A stretch of DNA of 49,878 nt from Alphaproteobacteria bacterium (GCA_003230015.1 QIGO01000067.1:1-49878); one strand, 5' to 3'. Positions 26,872 through 37,923 are shown, numbered from the stretch's first letter. The notes: generated from the letters alone by a model not told the origin. Numbers and translations are program-made.

Positions 26872-27672
26872 ATGAATACTCTCAATAGCCGTGCCGATCT
26901 CGTCGCCGCCCTGCAATGGCAGCTCGAGGCCGGCGCCGATGAGGCCATCGGCCCCGTGCCGGTTGACCGCACGAGATTTCCGCCCAAGGCGCCTATACCT
27001 GCCCGGCCGGCGGCGGACCAGCCGTCGCGCAGCACCTCGAAACCACCCTTGGCATCGGCCCAGGAAGTGCATGCCAGCGCCCGCGCCCTGGCCGGCCAGG
27101 CGCCCGATTTAGGCGCCCTGCGCCAATCCCTTGCCGATTTCGACGGCTGTGCCCTCAAGAGTACGGCCACTAATCTGGTTTTTGGTGACGGTAATCCCCA
27201 GGCGCGCCTGATGCTGGTCGGCGAAGCGCCGGGCCGCGACGAGGACCGCCAAGGCCTGCCCTTTGTCGGTGTCAGCGGCCAATTGCTCGATGTCATGCTT
27301 GGCCATATCGGTCTCGACCGGACATCGGTCTATATCACCAACATCCTGCCCTGGCGGCCACCGGGTAACCGCCAGCCCACCGCCGCCGAAATCACCGCCT
27401 GCCTGCCTTTTACCGAACGTCATATCGAGTTGGTCGCCCCGGCAATCCTGGTTTTTCTCGGTGGTACCGCCGCCAAGACCCTGCTCCGCCGCGCCGAGGG
27501 CATTACCCGCCTCCGCGGCCGCTGGTTCGACTACACCCTGGCCGCCACGCAAACCCCGATCCCGGCCATGGCGACCTATCACCCAGCCTATCTATTGCGT
27601 CAATCGCCCCAGAAACGCGCCGCCTGGCGCGACTTTCTGACCATCCGCGAACGGTTGGCCGAATACCACTAA
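26872..27672 (+). CDS. Uracil-DNA glycosylase family 4-like protein
   Basis: A 266-residue protein of the UDG superfamily, related to family 4 (UdgA). The first 85 residues are low-complexity. The catalytic region has [17 protein letters not shown] (motif 1 region, about 118-133), [10 protein letters not shown] and the C-terminal HPAYLLR motif. Family 4 enzymes bind a 4Fe-4S cluster through four Cys, but only two Cys exist here, C93 and C177; the partner positions are F90 and W161. The cluster is therefore probably absent, as seen in some alphaproteobacterial relatives. It is expected to remove uracil from DNA, but this is inferred. ATG 26872 is divergent from ETF-QO with a 67-base gap. Confidence 0.88.
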   Translation: MNTLNSRADLVAALQWQLEAGADEAIGPVPVDRTRFPPKAPIPARPAADQPSRSTSKPPLASAQEVHASARALAGQAPDLGALRQSLADFDGCALKSTATNLVFGDGNPQARLMLVGEAPGRDEDRQGLPFVGVSGQLLDVMLGHIGLDRTSVYITNILPWRPPGNRQPTAAEITACLPFTERHIELVAPAILVFLGGTAAKTLLRRAEGITRLRGRWFDYTLAATQTPIPAMATYHPAYLLRQSPQKRAAWRDFLTIRERLAEYH

Positions 27673-27837
27673 ATCGCCGAAAAGTGGCGAGATTTGGATT
27701 TGGTTAACCTTTGAAAACAGTATGTTAAGGGATCTCATTCCAAAATATTACCTAGGTGGTATCCCTTATGGCAGCTTGTTCCCTGGCCTGCCATCGCCCT
27801 ACGTTTGCACGCTGCTACAACAATCTTGGAACAGGCA

Positions 27838-29649
27838 TTGTCCCTCTCCCTCCGCCGTTCATTCCAACGAGCCTTGCTGGCGCTGCTTGTCGTCTTCGCC
27901 GGTCAGGCATCGGCATCGGCCGACGATCCGGTGGAAACCGCTGTTATAGGGCCCGGATCTATTGCCGTCGCCGGCATCGGAGAGGTCACTGCCGTATTGT
28001 CCCGGTCCGATGCCGCACTCTATCGGGAGATTTTCGCGCTTCAGGAGGACGGCCATTGGCCGGAGGCCAAAAAATTGGTCGCCCGTGTGGAAGACACCCG
28101 GCTCATCGGTCATGTTATTGCCCAGCGTTTGCTTCATCCGACCAAATATCGCTCGTCTTTCAAGGAATTGCGTGCCTGGCTCGCCGATTACGCCGACCTG
28201 CCCCAGGCGCGAAGGATCTACAGGCTGGCGGTCCGCCGCATGCCTTCAGGGGCCCGCGCGCCGCAAAACCCTGTCGTCTATGGCCTGCCGCCTGTTGCCA
28301 CTACCGGCAAGGTCGATCCCGAGGCTCCCAAGCGCAGCCGCACCCAGCGCCGCAAGGTCGCGAAAATCGAAGCGGAGATCAAACGCCGCGTCAATAACGG
28401 CTGGCCCACCGGCGCCCTGCGGACACTCGATGCGCCATCGTCGCGGACCCTCCTCACCTCATCCGAGGTCGTCGAAGCCTACACCCTGATTGCCCGCGGC
28501 TATTTCCGCGCTGGCGCCGACGACAAGGCGCTGGCTGCCGCGGCTCAAATCCCCGCCGGTTATAGCGACGCCGAGCCCCTGGTGCATTGGTGGGCCGGCC
28601 TGGCGGCCTGGCGTTCCGGCCGCTTCAAGGAGGCTCAGGATCATTTCACCGCTCTGGCCGCCTCGCGCACGGCATCGGGTTGGAACATTGCCGCCGGCGC
28701 CTATTGGGCCGCCCGCTCTTATCTTGTCGACCGCAAGCCGGCCGAGGTCAATCGTTGGCTCGCCATCGGCGCGGGATATCCATACACATTCTATGGTTTG
28801 TTGTCGCGGCGCGCCCTCGCCCTCGATCTCGATTTTGATTGGACCCTGCCCCAGCTCGATCACGACGCCGTCAACCAGCTTACCGCCACCGAAAAGGGTG
28901 CGCGCGCCATCGCTTTGATGCAAGTCGGTCAGTTCCGATACGCCGAGGCGGAATTGCTCGGCCTGGCCGGAGCGCGCCCGGATCAGATATCGTCCATTAC
29001 CGCGCTGGCGTCACGCACCAGCATGCCGGCCCTTTCCTACAAGCTTGCCCGCCGAGTCCCGCTCGATGATATTTCGCCGGCGGCCATGTACCCGCTGCCC
29101 CACTGGCAGCCGCCAGGCGGTTTTCAGGTCGATCGCGCCTTGGTTTACGGGTTTATCCGCCAGGAATCGAGTTTCAACCAGCGCGCCAAGAGCCCGGCTG
29201 GAGCCCGAGGCCTGATGCAACTCATGCCGCGCACGGCCAGCTTCATCGGTCGTCAGCGCTCCCTGCAGGGTGCCAAGAAACATCTGCTGTTGGAGCCTGA
29301 GTTCAATATTTCCCTGGGCCAGCGCTATCTCGATTTCCTGCTATCTCAGGATAGCAATGTCGGCGGTGATTTGTTCAAACTCGCCATTGCCTACAACGCC
29401 GGGCCCGGCAATTTACGCAACTGGCTCCGCAACGTCGAATTCAACGACGACGCCTTGCTGTTCATCGAAAGCATCCCTTCCCGCGAGACCCGTCTTTTTG
29501 TTGAGCGCGTGCTTTCCAACTTCTGGATTTACCGCCACCGCATGGGTCAGGAGACCCCGGCCCTGGACGCCGTTGTCGCCGGCCAGTGGCCCGGTTATGC
29601 TGCCCAGGATGGACAAGGACTCAGCGCCCCCCTCAGGATCGCCTACTAG
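27838..29649 (+). CDS. slt: Soluble lytic murein transglycosylase
   Basis: A periplasmic lytic transglycosylase of about 603 residues that cleaves the glycan chains of peptidoglycan to 1,6-anhydromuropeptides. It has a signal peptide (about residues 1-28, ending ASA), a long alpha-superhelical region, and a C-terminal SLT catalytic domain: YGFIRQESSFNQRAKSPAGARGLMQLMP, where the Glu in RQES is the catalytic acid, then AIAYNAGPGN. Only TTG starts are available; TTG 27838 with GGAA upstream gives a compact signal peptide, while TTG 27805 would add 11 residues, so the start is uncertain. It overlaps moaB by 41 bases. Confidence 0.93.
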   Translation: MSLSLRRSFQRALLALLVVFAGQASASADDPVETAVIGPGSIAVAGIGEVTAVLSRSDAALYREIFALQEDGHWPEAKKLVARVEDTRLIGHVIAQRLLHPTKYRSSFKELRAWLADYADLPQARRIYRLAVRRMPSGARAPQNPVVYGLPPVATTGKVDPEAPKRSRTQRRKVAKIEAEIKRRVNNGWPTGALRTLDAPSSRTLLTSSEVVEAYTLIARGYFRAGADDKALAAAAQIPAGYSDAEPLVHWWAGLAAWRSGRFKEAQDHFTALAASRTASGWNIAAGAYWAARSYLVDRKPAEVNRWLAIGAGYPYTFYGLLSRRALALDLDFDWTLPQLDHDAVNQLTATEKGARAIALMQVGQFRYAEAELLGLAGARPDQISSITALASRTSMPALSYKLARRVPLDDISPAAMYPLPHWQPPGGFQVDRALVYGFIRQESSFNQRAKSPAGARGLMQLMPRTASFIGRQRSLQGAKKHLLLEPEFNISLGQRYLDFLLSQDSNVGGDLFKLAIAYNAGPGNLRNWLRNVEFNDDALLFIESIPSRETRLFVERVLSNFWIYRHRMGQETPALDAVVAGQWPGYAAQDGQGLSAPLRIAY

Positions 29650-30175
29650 CGCCGCCCGCCCATTCGTGGCCGTCCGCATCGCCGTCATGACCGTGTCCGA
29701 CAGCCGCACGGCCGCCGATGACAAATCCGGCGATACCTTGGCCGCCCGCATAGATGAGGCGGGCCATCGACTGGCCGCCCGTTGCATCACCCGCGACGAC
29801 GTCGCAAGCATTGCCGCCCAACTCCGCCAATGGATCGACGACCCGGGTATCGACGTGGTTATTTCCACCGGCGGCACCGGCGTCACCGGCCGCGATGTGA
29901 CCCCCGAGGCATTCGCCCAGGTCAGCGAAAAAGACATTCCCGGTTTTGGCGAGCTGTTTCGCTGGATCAGTTACCAAAAGATCGGCACCTCGACCGTTCA
30001 GTCCCGCGCCGTCGCCGGCGTCGCCCGTGGCACCTATCTGTTCGCCTTGCCCGGCTCGCCCGGGGCCTGCAAGGACGGCTGGGACGGCATTTTGCGCGAC
30101 CAGCTTGACTACCGCCACATGCCCTGCAATTTCGTCGAACTGATGCCGCGGCTGCGCGAACACGAAAATATCTGA
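29609..30175 (+). CDS. moaB: Molybdenum cofactor biosynthesis protein B
   Basis: A 188-residue MoaB/Mog-type protein, which adenylylates molybdopterin in molybdenum cofactor synthesis or a related step. The fold shows IAVMTVSDSRT at the N-terminal strand, then DVVISTGGTGVTGRDVTPEAF (the GGTG and D-x-TPE binding motif) and the C-terminal LFALPGSPGACKDGWDGIL. The start is set at ATG 29609, giving a 20-residue leader before the conserved strand; an ATG at 29597 is an alternative. It overlaps the end of slt by 41 bases in another frame, a longer overlap than usual. No other molybdenum cofactor gene is nearby. Confidence 0.93.
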   Translation: MDKDSAPPSGSPTSAARPFVAVRIAVMTVSDSRTAADDKSGDTLAARIDEAGHRLAARCITRDDVASIAAQLRQWIDDPGIDVVISTGGTGVTGRDVTPEAFAQVSEKDIPGFGELFRWISYQKIGTSTVQSRAVAGVARGTYLFALPGSPGACKDGWDGILRDQLDYRHMPCNFVELMPRLREHENI

Positions 30176-30199
30176 CCGCGCCTGGCGCGCACCCACGGC

Positions 30200-31267
30200 A
30201 TGACGCCTGCAAACCTCCCCGCCTCACAACAAACCGTTGCCGCCTGTCATCGCGCGCTCACCCCGATGCCGCAATTCGCCGGCCTGTCCCTGGACGCCCT
30301 GACCCCTTGGCCCACCAAAGGCATCTCCCACGATCATATTGCCATCGCCGGCCACGATCTGTTGCTGCGCATCCCCCGCTTCAGCCAGTGGGGCATCGCC
30401 CCCGCCCAGCATCTGGCCTACGAGCGCGCGGCCTTCCGCCGGGCCGCCGGCAGCACCCATGTGCCGGCTCTGCTGGCTACCCTGCCGGTCTCATCCGACC
30501 TCCCCGCCGGCGCCCTGCTTGTCCAGCGCATCCAGGGCCGCCCGCCGCGCCTGCCCGAGGATTTAGCCGCCATCGCCGCCGCCCTGGCGGCTTTGCACGC
30601 CCGCCCCGTACCCCCGCCCTCTGGCCGCGCGCCCCTGATCAGCCAAACCCGGCCTGTCACCGCCACCCTGGCCGCCATCGAGGCCCAGGCCGCCGATCTG
30701 CCGGCGGCCGGCCTTGCCGCCGAAGCCGACGCCGCCTTGCGCGACGAACTGGCCTGGGCGCGCACCGCCGCGGCGGCCGAAAATGAAGATTTCCCCGTCC
30801 TCGCATTCGTCGGCACCGACACCCATCCCGGCAATTTCCTCATCGACGCCGACGGCAAGGCCTGGTTTCTCGATCTCGAAAAATCCCTCTACGGCGCGCC
30901 GCCCATCGATCTCGCCCACGCCACCCTGCCCACCTCCGTCGGTTGGGACCCCGACTGCGCCGGCGGCGGCCTCGACGCCGCCCACATCGCCGACTTCTAT
31001 GCCACCTATCTTGCCGCCATTGGCGCCGACCGGACCCGCCGGCTCGCGCCATGGCTGTTACCCATGCGGCGCCTCACATGGCTTCGCACCATGACCTGGT
31101 TCGTCCGCTGGCGCGCCCGCTGGAGCAATCAGGCCGAGGCCGCGCGCCAAACCGCCGCCGTCACGGCTCACATCGACCGCCACATCGCCGCCAGCTTCGA
31201 ACCCGCGGCCATCGCCGCCGCGCGCCGCGAATGGCTGGGGCCGGATCCGCTGCATCTGCCCAATTAG
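30200..31267 (+). CDS. APH-like phosphotransferase
   Basis: A 355-residue kinase-fold protein related to aminoglycoside and choline phosphotransferases. The catalytic region contains FVGTDTHPGNFLIDADGKAWFLDLEKSLYG; HPGN holds the usual HxxxN-type pattern (an Asp precedes as D-T-H-P-G-N) and DLE supplies the metal-binding Asp. The N-terminal lobe carries DLLLRIPRFSQW and PAGALLVQRIQGRPP (hinge). It has no transport signal, so acts in the cytoplasm. The true substrate is unknown: family members phosphorylate small molecules or sugars rather than only antibiotics, so resistance should not be inferred. It starts 24 bases after moaB. Confidence 0.82.
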   Translation: MTPANLPASQQTVAACHRALTPMPQFAGLSLDALTPWPTKGISHDHIAIAGHDLLLRIPRFSQWGIAPAQHLAYERAAFRRAAGSTHVPALLATLPVSSDLPAGALLVQRIQGRPPRLPEDLAAIAAALAALHARPVPPPSGRAPLISQTRPVTATLAAIEAQAADLPAAGLAAEADAALRDELAWARTAAAAENEDFPVLAFVGTDTHPGNFLIDADGKAWFLDLEKSLYGAPPIDLAHATLPTSVGWDPDCAGGGLDAAHIADFYATYLAAIGADRTRRLAPWLLPMRRLTWLRTMTWFVRWRARWSNQAEAARQTAAVTAHIDRHIAASFEPAAIAAARREWLGPDPLHLPN

Positions 31268-31305
31268 TTCTTGTTTTGTTCTTCGTGTTTGGCTAATCTC
31301 GATTG

Positions 31306-32400
31306 ATGAGCGACACGGTTCACCTGCCGCCCGGCCCCAACCCCCCGCGTCTGAAAGGCCGTGGCACGGCTACGAACCACGGCGGCCGCTACGAGGCCAC
31401 CACCAGTCACGCCGTCGATGACGGCTGGGGCAAATCCCCCGACGATGATTTGCCGCCACTCAGGACCACCTTATCCATCGACACGTCACGCACGGTCATT
31501 GCCTACAACCGCTCTCCCGACCTTGGCTTCGACCGCGCCATCAATCCCTACCGCGGTTGCGAGCACGGCTGCGTCTATTGTTACGCGCGCCCGACCCACG
31601 CCTATCTCGGCCTCTCCCCCGGCCTCGATTTCGAAAGCCGGCTTTTCATCAAACCCGATGCCCCCGCTATCCTGCGTCGGGAATTGGCCAACCCCAATTA
31701 CCGCCCCCGCCCCATCGCCTTGGGCACCAATACCGACCCCTATCAGCCCACCGAACAGCGCCTGGCCATCACCCGGTCGATCCTCGAAACCCTGTTGCAA
31801 CATCGCCACCCGGTCACCATCACCACCAAAAGCGCACGCCTGCTGCGCGACCTCGATTTGCTCAGCGCCCTGGCCGCCGAGAATCTTGTCAGCGTGGCCA
31901 TTTCGCTAACCACCCTCGACGCCGACCTCGCCCGCAAACTTGAGCCCCGCGCCGCCACGCCCTCCCGTCGCCTCAAGGCCCTGGCCCAATTATCCGCCGC
32001 CGCGATCCCCACCGCCGTCATGGTCGCACCGGTGATCCCCGCTCTTACCGACCACGAGCTTGAGACAATCCTCGAATCGGCTGCCGCGGCGGGCGTCACC
32101 GGCGCCGGTTACATTCTCCTGCGCCTGCCCCTGGAGATTAAGCAACTGTTCCAGGATTGGTTGCAATGCCACACCCCCGACCGTGAAGCCCATGTGCTCA
32201 ATGCCATGCGCGATATGCATGGCGGCCGCCTTTATGTCGGCAAATTTGGCGAGCGCATGTGCGGCAGTGGCCCCCGCGCCGACATGCTCGGACAGCGTTT
32301 CCGCCTCGCCTGCGCGCGTTTACGGCTAAATCAGTCGCGGCAACCCTTGTCGACGGATCGCTTTCGCCGGCCAGCCGGTAAACAATTGTCATTGATTTAG
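31306..32400 (+). CDS. PA0069-type radical SAM protein
   Basis: A 364-residue radical SAM enzyme resembling the PA0069 group, distantly related to spore photoproduct lyase. The cluster motif is GCEHGCVYCYARP (CxxxCxxC, about residues 85-95), followed by LGTNTDPYQPTEQR, TKSARLLRDLDLL and VMVAPVIPALTDHE, which are conserved through the family. The ATG at 31306 is used; the TTG at 31303 is one codon earlier. Such proteins are widespread in proteobacteria, but the substrate is not known. It lies 38 bases after the phosphotransferase gene. Confidence 0.9.
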   Translation: MSDTVHLPPGPNPPRLKGRGTATNHGGRYEATTSHAVDDGWGKSPDDDLPPLRTTLSIDTSRTVIAYNRSPDLGFDRAINPYRGCEHGCVYCYARPTHAYLGLSPGLDFESRLFIKPDAPAILRRELANPNYRPRPIALGTNTDPYQPTEQRLAITRSILETLLQHRHPVTITTKSARLLRDLDLLSALAAENLVSVAISLTTLDADLARKLEPRAATPSRRLKALAQLSAAAIPTAVMVAPVIPALTDHELETILESAAAAGVTGAGYILLRLPLEIKQLFQDWLQCHTPDREAHVLNAMRDMHGGRLYVGKFGERMCGSGPRADMLGQRFRLACARLRLNQSRQPLSTDRFRRPAGKQLSLI

Positions 32401-32436
32401 CGATTCCGCAATTATTCGCGCCACAATACTGACCTG

Positions 32437-32456
32437 CGATGATGTAAGTATCATCG
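32437..32456. repeat. Inverted repeat upstream of the antiporter gene
   Basis: CGATGAT and ATCATCG form a 7-bp inverted repeat around a 6-base spacer. It ends 23 bases before the ATG of the Kef-type antiporter, where it could be an operator or a hairpin in the leader RNA. It has no T-run, so it is not an obvious terminator for the preceding gene. Confidence 0.35.
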
Positions 32457-32479
32457 GCACCATCGCGGAAAGCTGAGCC

Positions 32480-33833
32480 ATGCCGATTCAAGAGGAACTG
32501 ATACCGCTGGCGATCGTCGCCCTCGTCGCCTTGTTATGCGGTCTGGTCTTGGCGCGTCTGCGCCAGCCGCCGGTGGTTGGCTATATCATTGCCGGTATCG
32601 TCCTCGGTCCATCCTTTCTTGGTTTGGTCGAAAACGAGCAGAATGTCGCACTGCTCGCCGAGCTCGGCGTCTTGATGCTGCTCTTCGTCGTCGGCATGGA
32701 ACTCAGCCTCCGCGCTTTCCGACGTGTCTGGAAGATCGCTGTCGCCACCATGGCGTTGCAGGTGTTCGGCACTCTTGCGGTGATGATTCTCATCGGCAGA
32801 GTCATGAACTGGCCGCCCGCGGCGGTGCTCCTGCTCACCTTTGTGGTCGCCTTGTCGAGCACGGCGGTCGCCATCAAGATGCTCGCCGATATCGGCGAAC
32901 TGCGTACCCCCACCGGCCGCGTCGCTGTTGGCGTTCTTATCGCCCAGGACTTGGCGGTGGTGCCCATGATGCTCATCCTTGAGGTCGCCGCTGCCGGTTC
33001 TTTCGACATCCTGATGCTCGGCCGCATCGCCCTGTCCATCGCCCTGATCGCCATATTGATTCTGTGGCTTAGCCGCCGCCGCCGCGTCACTTTGCCCGAA
33101 CCTGGTGTTGTCGTCCTCCACCCGGACCTGATGCCGGTGCTTGGCCTGGCCGTCTGTTTTGGCGCCGCCACGGCCTCTGGGCTCTTGGGGTTATCCCCGG
33201 CTTACGGCGCCTTCCTTGCCGGCTTGACCATCGGCAACAGCAATCTGCGCACCAGCATGCTGGAAACGGTGATGCCCATTCAGGGCGTCTTGATGATGGT
33301 CTTTTTCCTTTCCGTCGGCCTGCTCATCGATATCCGCCTGATCTGGGACAATATCGGCATCATTGTCGTTATGCTTTTGGTCGTCACGGTGCTCAAGACA
33401 GTCCTCAATGTCGGCATTCTGCGCGTCCTGCGGCTGCCTTGGACCGAGGCTGTGGTGACCGGCTTGGTCTTGGCCCAGGTCGGTGAATTTTCCTTCCTGC
33501 TGGCCGGCGCCGGCGTCCGCATGGGCATCATCGAAATCGGTGACTTCCGGCTTGTCATCACCGTCACCGCGCTGTCTCTGGCCATTAGTTCCCTATGGCT
33601 CGCGGCGGCCCGGCGCATGCAAAAAGCCGCACTCTCCCAGACCGCGCCGACGCGCCAGGACCTCAGCCTGGTGTATGGCCGTGAAGCCGGCCGGGCCGCC
33701 GGCCGCGCGTCCACCGGCTTGCGCCGCTTTTTCCGCGGCAGCACCCAGGCCGACGACACGCGCAAAGAACCCCCGGCTCTGGCCACCGCCGGCGATGCTA
33801 GTTCCGGCCCTGCCAGCGACCACGGGTCCATGG

Positions 33834-33844
<11 letters not shown>
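32480..33844 (+). CDS. Kef-type (CPA2) cation:proton antiporter
   Basis: A 454-residue inner-membrane protein with about 12-13 helices of the CPA2 family. Helix 1 begins [21 protein letters not shown], followed by [18 protein letters not shown], the signature of Kef and Na+/H+ antiporters. The ion-binding region is [12 protein letters not shown] followed by [15 protein letters not shown], where QD supplies the essential Asp. A second half contains [12 protein letters not shown] and [13 protein letters not shown]. The C-terminal tail is about 65 residues, low-complexity and basic; it lacks the TrkA-N/RCK domain seen in KefB/KefC, so nucleotide or glutathione control is unlikely. Probably K+ or Na+ efflux; the ion is not shown. 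Confidence 0.9.
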
Positions 33845-35662
<1,818 letters not shown>

Positions 35663-35804
35663 CGCACCGGCGAAAAACCGCTCATGTGGCGCCCCGGCCA
35701 CACAAGAACAAAAACTGAACACCAGCCGGTCGCGTCTCTTCTCGATCAGGCCCATCCGGCCTACAATCGCCGCGAAGTCGAACCCCCGCGAGCAAGGAAT
35801 CCAT

Positions 35805-36209
35805 ATGAGCGACGACAACCCCAGCATCCTCTCCCACGCCTCCATCGGCACCAATGATTTCGACCGCGCCACCGCCTTCTACGACGCCGTGCTCACGGCC
35901 ATCGGCGCCAAGCGGGTCATGGCCTTCCCCGGCGCCGTCGCCTATGGCAAGGAATATCCTGAATTCTGGGTACAAACCCCCATCGACGGCGCCCCGGCGA
36001 CCCATGGTAACGGCACCCATATCGGTTTTGTCGCATCGTCCACGCAGGCTGTGCACGCCTTCCACGAAGCCGGCCTGGCGGCCGGTGGCACCGATGACGG
36101 CGCCCCCGGCCCGCGCGAAGAATATGGCGCCGCCTACTATGGCGGTTTCCTGCGCGACCCTGACGGCCACAAGATCGAGGCCACCTACTGGGACATGTCC
36201 CTTACCTGA
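35805..36209 (+). CDS. Small VOC-family (glyoxalase-like) protein
   Basis: A 134-residue single-domain VOC protein. The first module begins ILSHASIGTNDFDRATAFYDAVL, with the potential metal-ligand His in the first strand, and the second ends FLRDPDGHKIEATYW, in which the Glu/His pair is typical. This size and the YDAVLTAIGAKRVM segment match the common bleomycin-resistance/glyoxalase-like cluster of small dimers. The ligand and reaction are unknown. It is preceded by a 142-base gap with AAGGA before the ATG, and it converges on mutY. Confidence 0.9.
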   Translation: MSDDNPSILSHASIGTNDFDRATAFYDAVLTAIGAKRVMAFPGAVAYGKEYPEFWVQTPIDGAPATHGNGTHIGFVASSTQAVHAFHEAGLAAGGTDDGAPGPREEYGAAYYGGFLRDPDGHKIEATYWDMSLT

Positions 36210-36216
36210 CACGCTC

Positions 36217-36238
36217 TAGCAGGCTGCTGAAGAAGTCC
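36217..36238. other. Possible mobile-element end remnant
   Basis: Between the VOC and mutY stop codons lies a 22-base stretch beginning TAGCAGGCTGCTGAAGAAG. It closely resembles a sequence I associate with termini of some insertion sequences, but there is no transposase or second end nearby. The internal AGCAG/CTGCT dyad could equally be a short hairpin between converging genes. Treated as a weak call. Confidence 0.2.
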
Positions 36239-36239
36239 G

Positions 36240-37307
36240 CTAGACATGCGCCAAGGCGTGTCCGGCTACCTTGCGCATAACACTTGGCAGCGCCTGCCCG
36301 CCGAACCGTTCCGGCAAGACCCAGGCGCCATCGGCAACCCCGCCCGCCGGCAGGCCGGCCGCCATCACCACCAGCTCCAGGTGGAAATGGGTGAATGTAT
36401 GCCGCACCATGCCCGGCAGTCGCTGCCAGTCCGCCACCGCCGGCGCCCCGCTCAGACTGTCGATATCCGCTTCCGGATCGCCATCGTGCCAAACGCTCGA
36501 CGGCACTTCGATCATGCCCCCCAGCAGGCCTTTTTCGGGCCGCCGCCGCAACAGCACCGCGCCGTCCGCCCGCACCAGCCAATAGGCCACACCCTTGCGG
36601 GTCGGCCGCGCCCTTTTCGCCGCCCGTTTCGGCAGGCTTTCCGCCTCGCCGCGCCGATGGGCAAGGCAATCGCCCTGCCACGGGCACAGCAAGCATTGCG
36701 GCCGCCGTGGCGTGCACAGGCTCGCCCCCAGATCCATCACCGCCTGGGCATAGTCCCCCGCGCGCCCGCCCACCTGTTTTGGCGTCAACGCCGCCGCCAG
36801 GTCGTACAGCCGGCTTTTGGCGGCGGGCAGCGGTTCGCCTACCGCGAACAGCCGCGCCATCACCCGCTCCACATTGCCATCGACCACCGTCGCCGGGCGG
36901 CCGAAGGCAATCGCCGCCACCGCCGCCGCCGTGTAACGCCCGATACCCGGCAGGGCCCGCAACCCCGCTTCGGTATCGGGAAACACCCCGCCAAACTCAC
37001 CGGCGACCACCTGCGCGCATTTATGCAAATTACGGGCGCGGGCGTAATAGCCCAGCCCCGCCCAGGCTTGCAGCACCTCGTCCAGCGTCGCCGCCGCCAG
37101 TTCATGAACACTCGGCCAGCGCGCCAGGAACGCCCGGAAATACGGCCCCACGGTAACCACCGTGGTTTGCTGCAGCATGATTTCGCTCAGCCACACCCCA
37201 TAGGGCTCGGGCCGCCGGTCGCCACCCGGCGGCGTCCGCCACGGCAACGCCCGCCCGTGGCGGTCATACCACGCCAGCAATCGTGCGGCTCTTTCCCCCT
37301 CGCTCAT
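36240..37307 (-). CDS. mutY: A/G-specific adenine DNA glycosylase
   Basis: Removes adenine opposite 8-oxoguanine. The 355-residue protein has the N-terminal signature LLAWYDRHGRALPWR and SEIMLQQTTV, the helix-hairpin-helix LPGIGRYTAAAVAAIAFG, then VVDGNVERVMARL, where the Asp is catalytic. The 4Fe-4S motif is CTPRRPQCLLCPWQGDC (C-x6-C-x2-C-x5-C). A NUDIX-like C-terminal domain that recognises 8-oxoguanine follows (VLLRRRPEKGLLGGMIEVP, then HTFTHFHLEL). It is full length and divergent from the DUF721 gene, with a 94-base gap. Confidence 0.96.
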   Translation of the reverse strand: MSEGERAARLLAWYDRHGRALPWRTPPGGDRRPEPYGVWLSEIMLQQTTVVTVGPYFRAFLARWPSVHELAAATLDEVLQAWAGLGYYARARNLHKCAQVVAGEFGGVFPDTEAGLRALPGIGRYTAAAVAAIAFGRPATVVDGNVERVMARLFAVGEPLPAAKSRLYDLAAALTPKQVGGRAGDYAQAVMDLGASLCTPRRPQCLLCPWQGDCLAHRRGEAESLPKRAAKRARPTRKGVAYWLVRADGAVLLRRRPEKGLLGGMIEVPSSVWHDGDPEADIDSLSGAPAVADWQRLPGMVRHTFTHFHLELVVMAAGLPAGGVADGAWVLPERFGGQALPSVMRKVAGHALAHV

Positions 37308-37401
37308 CCAACCTTCACCTTATGGAAACGGCCCATTGTACCACCGGCCTCGCCCGCATATCTTCATGCCAGCCACCCCGATACCATCGCTGAGGCCCGT
37401 C

Positions 37402-37923
37402 ATGAGCAAGCGCCAATCCCGTGGGCTGCTCGCCATCGCCACCACATTGCAACGCGTCACCGCAAGCGCCCGCGACAAGCGCGGTTTACCGGAACCCGCC
37501 CTGGTCGAACGATGGTCGGCCATTGTTGGCCCCACCCTGGCCGGTCAATGCGCCCCCCAGCGCCTCGTGCGTGGTCCCGGTGGCACCGACGGCACCTTGC
37601 ATCTCGGCGTCTCCGGCCCCCTGGCCCTCGAACTCCAGCACCTCGAGCCCCAGCTTCTTGAGCGTATCAATGGATTTTTCGGTTTCCGCGCCGTCGCCCG
37701 CCTGTCCTTGCATCAGGTCGCCCCGCGGCTGGCCAAGACGCCGCCCAAACCCCGCCCCCAGCCGACGCCCCGGCAGGCCACCGCCCTGGCCACCCGGCTG
37801 GCGGCTATCGACGATCCCCAGCTGCGCGCCTGCCTCGGCCGACTCGGATTGTCCGTGCTTGCCAGATCGCCGGATGACCCGGACAAGCATGGCGAGAATC
37901 CGCCCCAACAACCGGTCCGATGA
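37402..37923 (+). CDS. DUF721 (DciA-like) protein
   Basis: A 173-residue protein with the N-terminal DUF721 domain: PALVERWSAIVGPTLAGQCAPQRL, followed by a beta-strand pair LHLGVSGPLALELQHLEPQLLERINGFFG. This fold is KH-like and is shared with DciA, the bacterial DnaB-helicase loader, although a replicative role is not proven for this version. The C-terminal half is Pro-rich, then helical. A frame extends 22 codons upstream, but ATG 37402 has GAGG ahead of it. In related genomes it sits between mutY and a dsbA-smc pair; here a 252-base gap leads straight to smc. Confidence 0.85.
   Translation: MSKRQSRGLLAIATTLQRVTASARDKRGLPEPALVERWSAIVGPTLAGQCAPQRLVRGPGGTDGTLHLGVSGPLALELQHLEPQLLERINGFFGFRAVARLSLHQVAPRLAKTPPKPRPQPTPRQATALATRLAAIDDPQLRACLGRLGLSVLARSPDDPDKHGENPPQQPVR

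Noticed and set aside
25788-26888. A 366-codon open frame opposite ETF-QO
   Set aside because: It has no motif and is biased to His, Arg, Pro and Gln, as expected for an antisense shadow of a GC-rich gene.
30200-31267. The phosphotransferase as an antibiotic-resistance gene
   Set aside because: Only the general kinase fold is visible; the family has many small-molecule substrates and the gene is in a housekeeping context.
36246-37661. A 471-codon open frame on the plus strand opposite mutY
   Set aside because: It is rich in His, Arg, Pro and Gln, has no recognisable motif, and lies opposite a full-length conserved mutY; long antisense frames are expected in GC-rich DNA.
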